Source of the DNA: Acidimicrobiia bacterium
GTDB lineage: Bacteria > Actinomycetota > Acidimicrobiia > Spongiisociales > JAHEDJ01
Direction of reading: 5' to 3'
Assembly (NCBI GenBank): GCA_030598025.1
Contig: JAUVQS010000054.1
Location: forward strand, 1-8,946
Length of the DNA stretch: 8,946 nucleotides
The notes below the pieces were generated by a model. The model was not told the origin of the DNA. It saw nothing but the letters and a program-made list of their open reading frames with translations, and did no database searches. Every line of letters begins with the position of its first letter. Within the stretch, counting starts at the first letter, position 1. The position numbers were made by a program, and so were the translations under genes. Below, piece after piece: positions 5,348-8,946 of this stretch.

Positions 5348-6319
5348 TCAAGGCTCCAGGAGCACCTTGCCGGTGGTCAACCTGCCCTCGAGCGCTCGAT
5401 GGGCGTCGGCCGCGTCGGACATTGGGAACCGGGCTCCGATGCGGACGTCCAGTTGGCCGGCCGCAATCCAATCGAAGACCTCCGCCGCCCGACGTTCCAG
5501 ATCGACCCGATCGGCGATGTAGGCGAACAGAGATGGCCTGGTCACATACAGCGAGCCGTATCGGGCCAGCTTGCCGAGGTCCATCGGCTCGACGACTCCG
5601 CTCGACTGGCCGAACAACGCCATGAGCCCGCGCGGCCGCAACAACTCGAGACCCCGATCGAACGTCGCCGCCCCCACGCCGTCGTACACGACATCCAGAG
5701 CCTTGGGTCCAACGATGGACTCGACGACATCACCGAAGTCGTCCTCCATGTAATTGATGACATGATCGGCACCCGCGTTCGCAGCCAGGGCAGCCTTCTC
5801 CTCCGTTGAAACGGTTGCAAAAACCTCGGCACCCAGCAGTTTGGCGATCTGGATCAGCAGGAGACCGACACCGCCCGCACCGGCGTGAACGAGACACTTC
5901 TCACCCGGATCGAGCGGATAGGTGTCTTTGGCCAGATAGTGGGCGGTCATCCCTTGCAGCATCACCGCTGCCGCAACATCCGATGGCACGGCATCGGGCA
6001 CCGGGACCGCAACGGCCACCGGCACGATCACATACTCGGCATACGAGCCGGGAGCACCTGCCCAGGCCACTCTCTGCCCGACCTCGAAATCGCCGGCATC
6101 GGGGCCAACGCCCTCGATGGTCCCAGCCCCCTCGAGCCCAATGGTGAAGGGAAGGCCAACCGGATAGAGGCCGGTCCGATGGTACGTATCGATGTAGTTG
6201 ACGCCCGCCGCCTCGAGCTTGACCAGCAACTCGCCGGACCCCGGTGTCGGTTGGGCGATGTTCACCCACTCGATGACCTCGGGGCCACCATGCTCTGCTA
6301 TTTGCACCGCCTGCATCAT
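5348..6319 (-). CDS. NADPH:quinone oxidoreductase, zeta-crystallin type (zinc-free MDR family)
   Basis: A 323-residue cytosolic oxidoreductase, close to the usual length of about 325 for the QOR group of the medium-chain dehydrogenase/reductase family, which reduces quinones or enones with NADPH. The N-terminal catalytic fold includes AGVNYIDTYHRTGLYP at 38-53 and GLEGAGTIEGVG at 61-72. The Rossmann nucleotide-binding motif is HAGAGGVG at 145-152, followed by a GAEVFATVSTEEKAALA segment typical of NADP-preferring members. The C terminus ends with the usual HRALEGRLTTGKVLLEP pattern. No catalytic or structural zinc cysteines are present, as expected for QOR. Two adjacent ATGs are possible (6319 or 6316); 6319 has GGGGAG 6 nt upstream and a 4-nt overlap (ATGA) with the preceding gene. 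The frame is open upstream, but that stretch is the neighbouring gene in another frame. True substrate unknown; qor is a reasonable symbol but orthology was not tested. Confidence 0.92.
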   Translation of the reverse strand: MMQAVQIAEHGGPEVIEWVNIAQPTPGSGELLVKLEAAGVNYIDTYHRTGLYPVGLPFTIGLEGAGTIEGVGPDAGDFEVGQRVAWAGAPGSYAEYVIVPVAVAVPVPDAVPSDVAAAVMLQGMTAHYLAKDTYPLDPGEKCLVHAGAGGVGLLLIQIAKLLGAEVFATVSTEEKAALAANAGADHVINYMEDDFGDVVESIVGPKALDVVYDGVGAATFDRGLELLRPRGLMALFGQSSGVVEPMDLGKLARYGSLYVTRPSLFAYIADRVDLERRAAEVFDWIAAGQLDVRIGARFPMSDAADAHRALEGRLTTGKVLLEP

Positions 6320-6744
6320 TGGGCGCTCCCCTTCTCGACTCGATAACCGCGCTTCGTTAGTTCCTCGATCAGCTCGACGTCGGCGTACCCGGAAAGCTCG
6401 ACGATCGGTCGCGGAGCATCTTCGGACAACAACTGCTCCACGGTGTCCCGAATCGTGCGCGCCCAACCGCGCCCCTTGCCGAGAGCGCGCTCACTCAAAG
6501 TACCTTCCGGGTTGATCTGATAGACACGGGCTTCGATCATCGGGTTGGCCCGCGATCCACGCTCTCCGTAGACCAACAACACTCCGCCGGACGGCACATC
6601 CTGGATGGCGCCGGCGGCAACAAACTCACCGTCGTACGCCCAACCCGAAGACACGGAGGTGTCGACCGAGTAGACGACTTTGGCCCAGTTCTTGTGGCGC
6701 TCATCACCGAGCAACGGCACCTCAACTGCGACCTGTGGATTCAT
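6316..6744 (-). CDS. Conserved-looking hypothetical protein, 142 residues, coupled to quinone oxidoreductase
   Basis: I do not recognise this protein. It looks soluble: no signal peptide, no membrane segment, mixed alpha/beta composition. The N-terminal half is rich in strand-forming stretches (AKVVYSVDTSV at 21-31, GGVLLVYGERGS at 53-64, EARVYQI at 71-77). The C-terminal half is helical (GWARTIRDTVEQLLSED at 93-109, then VELIEELTKRGYRVEKG to the end). It has no cysteine. The 4-nt stop/start overlap with the quinone oxidoreductase gene implies co-translation. The start is taken as ATG 6744. There is no Shine-Dalgarno, but a -10-like TACAGT (complement of 6752-6757) lies only 7 nt upstream, which would fit leaderless initiation. 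GTG 6753 (three codons earlier) is an alternative. It is a real gene by coupling and codon pattern; function unknown. Confidence 0.75.
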   Translation of the reverse strand: MNPQVAVEVPLLGDERHKNWAKVVYSVDTSVSSGWAYDGEFVAAGAIQDVPSGGVLLVYGERGSRANPMIEARVYQINPEGTLSERALGKGRGWARTIRDTVEQLLSEDAPRPIVELSGYADVELIEELTKRGYRVEKGSAQ

Positions 6745-6767
6745 GACAGACACTGTACGACGAGGCC

Positions 6768-6932
6768 GTGAAGTTAGCGATCGATCCGGCCGGGAAGCAC
6801 CACCGGACAGGGCCGGCGGCGGACCCCAAACTCCCACCACGCGGCCGACTACTCATCATCCTCGGGGTGCTGTTTCCGCGCATCGCGGACCGGCTGGCAG
6901 GCCTTCTCCGGATTCAGGGCTTGCCCGAATAG
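6768..6932 (+). CDS. Possible 54-residue small protein (low confidence)
   Basis: A small open frame from GTG 6768 to TAG 6930-6932 fills the otherwise empty gap between the 142-residue gene and the exporter gene. It would encode a basic N terminus (KLAIDPAGKHHR) and a hydrophobic or amphipathic C-terminal half (RLLIILGVLFPRIADRLAGLLRIQGLPE). Its stop abuts the exporter's stop with no spacer, the same TAGTCA arrangement seen between ferritin and the YhhN gene. Against it: GAGG lies only 2 nt before the GTG, too close for a normal ribosome binding site, and only 23 nt separate it from the divergent gene's start, so there is little promoter room. If it is not a gene, this gap holds nothing else I recognise. 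Confidence 0.27.
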   Translation: MKLAIDPAGKHHRTGPAADPKLPPRGRLLIILGVLFPRIADRLAGLLRIQGLPE

Positions 6933-7532
6933 TCACAAAGTACCGCGGACACCGGCGACGATCAGCCAGACCCCCATGGCAACAAACGAGGCGGCCGCCA
7001 ATCGGATCAGCCACCGGTACCACGCAGCTTCGATGAAGCGCGTCCCCCGCGATGCCACGAGCGCGAACAGCACCTTCGTACCCACCAGCAGCAGATAGAA
7101 GGCGACGAGAAACCCAACCGCCGACACGGCTGACACCTGCCATGCCGAGCGCAGAAGCGGTCCGCCTACACCGAGCCAGAACAACCACGGATGCGGGTTG
7201 AGGAGGTTGGTCAGAAACCCGCGCCCGAGGTCCACCGCAGGGGTTACATCCTCAGGCTCGGTTGAGCGCCACCGAAGGGCGTCTAACCCCAGGTAGATGA
7301 TGAACAAGCCACCACCGACGGCCAGAATCCGGACGGCGCCGTCCGGCAGAGCCCCCACTGTCAGCACACCGGCCGTCACAACGAACACGTCGGTCAGCAG
7401 CGGAGCGATCGCCACCCGTGTCCCGGCCGCGAAGCCGCGCCGCATCGAAGTGGTCAGTACGAGTACATGCACCGGGCCGGGAGCGAGGCCGGCTGCAAGC
7501 CCGAGGCCGAGACCGATGAGGAGGAAGTCCAT
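6933..7532 (-). CDS. LysE/RhtB-family amino acid exporter
   Basis: A 199-residue inner-membrane transporter of the LysE superfamily, which exports amino acids or related small molecules, driven by the membrane potential or proton gradient. About six hydrophobic segments are visible. Family marks are APGPVHVLVLTTSMRRGFAAG at 17-37 (the APGP plus R-x-G motif), GGLFIIYLGLDALR at 74-87 and NLLNPHPWLFWLGVGGP at 109-125. The length is typical (about 200-210). ATG 7532 is preceded immediately by an in-frame TAG, so no earlier start in this frame is possible; no strong Shine-Dalgarno is visible. It lies 131 nt downstream of sucD on the same strand, separated by two composite palindromes. No LysG-type regulator is nearby and the substrate cannot be assigned. 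Confidence 0.88.
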   Translation of the reverse strand: MDFLLIGLGLGLAAGLAPGPVHVLVLTTSMRRGFAAGTRVAIAPLLTDVFVVTAGVLTVGALPDGAVRILAVGGGLFIIYLGLDALRWRSTEPEDVTPAVDLGRGFLTNLLNPHPWLFWLGVGGPLLRSAWQVSAVSAVGFLVAFYLLLVGTKVLFALVASRGTRFIEAAWYRWLIRLAAASFVAMGVWLIVAGVRGTL

Positions 7533-7544
7533 CTAGATCCAGAG

Positions 7545-7593
7545 TTTTCTCAGCAATGCTGTTGCGCGTGGGGAACCACAGTATTGCTGAGAA
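7545..7593. repeat. Composite palindromic repeat, copy A
   Basis: A 49-bp unit whose ends are inverted repeats: TTCTCAGCAAT (7547-7557) pairs with ATTGCTGAGAA (7583-7593), extended through one G-T wobble by CTGT/ACAG to a 16-bp stem. Inside it is a second dyad, GTGG (7568-7572 region) and CCAC (7576-7579), around a 4-nt loop. Copy A matches copy B at 43 of 49 positions and lies 60 bp from it start to start. There is no U-tract on either strand after the stem. The arms are much more AT-rich than the surrounding genes. Confidence 0.85.
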
Positions 7594-7604
7594 TCCAACT
7601 CCCA

Positions 7605-7655
7605 TTTTCTCGGCAATGCAATGGCGCGTGGAGAACCACAATATTGCTGAGAAAA
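7605..7655. repeat. Composite palindromic repeat, copy B
   Basis: The second copy, beginning 8 nt downstream (minus strand) of the sucD stop. The outer arms TTTTCTCGGCAAT (7605-7617) and ATTGCTGAGAAAA (7643-7655) form a 13-bp stem with one G-T wobble. The inner dyad GTGG/CCAC is kept around an AGAA loop (plus strand). It differs from copy A at six positions, several in the middle part, while the outer arms and the GCGCGTGG..GAACCACA core are conserved. The copies are separated by 11 bp. Confidence 0.85.
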
Positions 7656-7663
7656 TCTGAGGA

Positions 7664-8587
7664 TCAGCCCATTGCCCGGATCATGGCGGCACCCATGTCG
7701 GTCGGGGTTTCGGCCACCTCGACGCCGGCCTCGTTCAATGCGGTGATCTTGGCGTCGGCCGTCCCCTTGCCACCTGAAATGATGGCTCCGGCGTGTCCCA
7801 TGCGTTTGCCGGCGGGGGCGGTTTTTCCGGCGATGAATCCGGCCACCGGCTTGGTCATGTTGCCCTTGATCCACTCGGCGGCCTCTTCTTCGGCCGTGCC
7901 ACCGATCTCTCCGATCATCACGACGCCCTCGGTGTCCGGGTCGGCGTTGAACTGCTTCAACATGTCGAGGAAGTTCGTGCCGTTGACCGGGTCGCCGCCA
8001 ATACCGACCGCGGTGGTCTGGCCCAACCCAAGGCGAGTGAGTTGATATACAGCCTCGTAGGTGAGGGTTCCGGAACGACTGATGACGCCGATCTTGCCGG
8101 GTTGGTGGATGTAGCCGGGCATGATGCCGATCTTGATCTCGCCCGGTGTGATCACGCCCGGACAGTTCGGTCCGACTAGACGGGTGTCCTTATCGGCTAG
8201 GTAGCGCTTGGCACGCACCATATCGGCGACGGGAACGCCCTCGGTGACCGCCACAATCACCTGGATGCCCGATTCGGCCGCTTCCATGATGGCGTCGGCT
8301 GCAAACGGCGGCGGCACATACACCACGCTGGCGTCGGCGCCGGTCTCCTCAATCGCCTGCCGTACCGAAGAGAAGATCGGCAGTTCGACCCGATATGTAT
8401 CCGGTCGCCCGGGAACGCCTGAATGATCGGTTTCACCCTCGAAAACATGGCTTGTTCCGGCCCTCGACGGGTGAACGGCTCCAACCATCTTCGTCCCATA
8501 AGCGATCGCCCTGTCCGTGTGGAACTGACCGGTTTTGCCGAGTCCCTGAACGATGACCTTGGTGTCTTTGTTGATGAGGATGCTCAC
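7664..8587 (-). CDS. sucD: Succinyl-CoA synthetase (ADP/GDP-forming) alpha subunit
   Basis: TCA-cycle enzyme subunit that binds CoA and carries the phosphohistidine in the interconversion of succinyl-CoA and succinate with NTP formation; works with SucC. The protein has 307 residues. The start MSILINKDTKVIVQG matches the family; VGPNCPGVITPGEIKIGIMPG is at 138-158, SRSGTLTYEA at 170-179, GIGGDPVNGT at 195-204, Glu227 in GEIGG, and the active-site His265 in GHAGAI. The GTG start at 8587 overlaps the sucC stop by 4 nt (GTGA), with GGAG 8 nt upstream inside sucC. Two features differ from the E. coli protein as I recall it: the CoA-binding loop reads QGLGKTGQFH (14-23), one residue shorter than the usual QGFTGxxGxFH pattern, and about 19 extra residues (roughly 48-66) sit before LPIFSSV. 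The net change of +18 accounts for the length difference from 289. Some other actinobacterial SucD proteins also carry an insertion here. Confidence 0.97.
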   Translation of the reverse strand: MSILINKDTKVIVQGLGKTGQFHTDRAIAYGTKMVGAVHPSRAGTSHVFEGETDHSGVPGRPDTYRVELPIFSSVRQAIEETGADASVVYVPPPFAADAIMEAAESGIQVIVAVTEGVPVADMVRAKRYLADKDTRLVGPNCPGVITPGEIKIGIMPGYIHQPGKIGVISRSGTLTYEAVYQLTRLGLGQTTAVGIGGDPVNGTNFLDMLKQFNADPDTEGVVMIGEIGGTAEEEAAEWIKGNMTKPVAGFIAGKTAPAGKRMGHAGAIISGGKGTADAKITALNEAGVEVAETPTDMGAAMIRAMG

Positions 8588-8946
8588 TTGGCCAACTCCA
8601 CGATCTTCTCGGCGCCGTCCTTCATATCGACGGCAGAGACGACGTCCACATCGGACTCCTCGATGATGCGCCTGCCCTCTTCCACATTCGTCCCCTCCAG
8701 TCGAACGACGAGGGGAACCTCCAGTCCGACTTCCTTGACGGCCTGCACCACACCCGAGGCGATCACGTCACAGCGCATGATGCCGCCGAAGATGTTGACG
8801 AAGATGCCCTTCACGTTGGGGTCGCGAGTGATGATTCGGAACCCGGCCGCCACCTGGTCGGCGTCGGCACCCCCACCGACGTCCAGGAAGTTGGCCGGCT
8901 CACCCCCGACGTGCTTGATCGTATCCATGGTGGCCATGGCCAACCC
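8584..8946 (-). CDS. sucC: Succinyl-CoA synthetase beta subunit, C-terminal part (runs off right edge)
   Basis: The last 120 residues of the beta subunit, which binds succinate and the nucleotide and determines ATP or GTP preference. The C-terminal family blocks are all present: GLAMATMDTIKHVGG at the window edge (the succinate-binding region), ANFLDVGGGA, KGIFVNIFGGIMRCDVIA and PLVVRLEGTNVEEGR. The ATP-grasp domain lies outside the window, so nucleotide preference cannot be judged. The stop TGA overlaps the sucD GTG by 4 nt, the usual sucCD operon arrangement. The promoter must be beyond the right edge. Confidence 0.97.
   Translation of the reverse strand, partial: GLAMATMDTIKHVGGEPANFLDVGGGADADQVAAGFRIITRDPNVKGIFVNIFGGIMRCDVIASGVVQAVKEVGLEVPLVVRLEGTNVEEGRRIIEESDVDVVSAVDMKDGAEKIVELAK

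Noticed and set aside
6320..6466. 49-residue N-terminal extension of the quinone oxidoreductase
   Set aside because: Arg-rich and overlapping the coupled upstream gene in another frame; the family N terminus and a GGGGAG site fit the start at 6319.
7545..7655. Two-repeat CRISPR-like array
   Set aside because: Only two units, an 11-bp gap instead of a 25-40 bp spacer, strong internal palindromes of differing sequence, and no cas genes nearby.
7545..7655. Intrinsic Rho-independent terminators for sucCD
   Set aside because: The stems are long enough, but neither strand has a U-tract after the 3' arm; on both strands the 3' arm ends in A-rich sequence.
7467..8045. Plus-strand open frame spanning the palindromes into sucD
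   Set aside because: It is antisense to sucD and to the exporter start and is low in recognisable structure; the repeats merely happen to be open in this frame.

Overview
The window is GC-rich, gene-dense chromosomal DNA, most likely from an actinobacterium. Class Acidimicrobiia is my best guess. The reasons are the strong G/C third-position preference, several GTG starts, an actinobacterial-style alpha/beta hydrolase, and an ECF sigma factor paired with a membrane protein that has a long Thr/Ser/Pro linker. The taxonomy is inference from style, not from a marker gene. I see no rRNA, tRNA, CRISPR array, transposase or phage gene.

Layout from left to right. (1) Minus strand, 1-1233: a P-loop small-molecule kinase of the uridine kinase type, then the N-terminal third of ATP-type phosphoenolpyruvate carboxykinase (pckA), which runs off the left edge. 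(2) Plus strand, 1347-1856: a ferritin with a complete ferroxidase centre, divergent from the kinase. (3) Minus strand, 1857-3673: a single-frame fusion of type II 3-dehydroquinate dehydratase (AroQ) with an alpha/beta hydrolase, translationally coupled to a YhhN/TMEM86 membrane protein. (4) Plus strand, 3804-5233: an ECF sigma factor overlapping by 4 nt a single-pass membrane protein with two Ig-like extracytoplasmic domains, probably its non-canonical anti-sigma partner. A GC-rich hairpin follows. (5) Minus strand, 5348-6744: an unrecognised 142-residue protein overlapping by 4 nt a zeta-crystallin-type quinone oxidoreductase. (6) Minus strand, 6933-8946: the end of sucC, sucD (4-nt overlap), a pair of 60-bp-spaced composite palindromes, and a LysE/RhtB-type exporter.

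The functional themes are central carbon metabolism (succinyl-CoA synthetase, PEP carboxykinase), iron storage and redox housekeeping (ferritin, quinone reductase), and an envelope-sensing sigma module. Coding is tightly packed, with repeated 1- to 4-nt overlaps in operons and convergent stop codons that abut with no spacer.

I did not find a defence island or mobile system. The best candidates for something undescribed are the AroQ-hydrolase fusion, the twin composite palindromes between sucD and the exporter, the Ig-domain sigma partner, and the altered N-terminal CoA-binding region of SucD.
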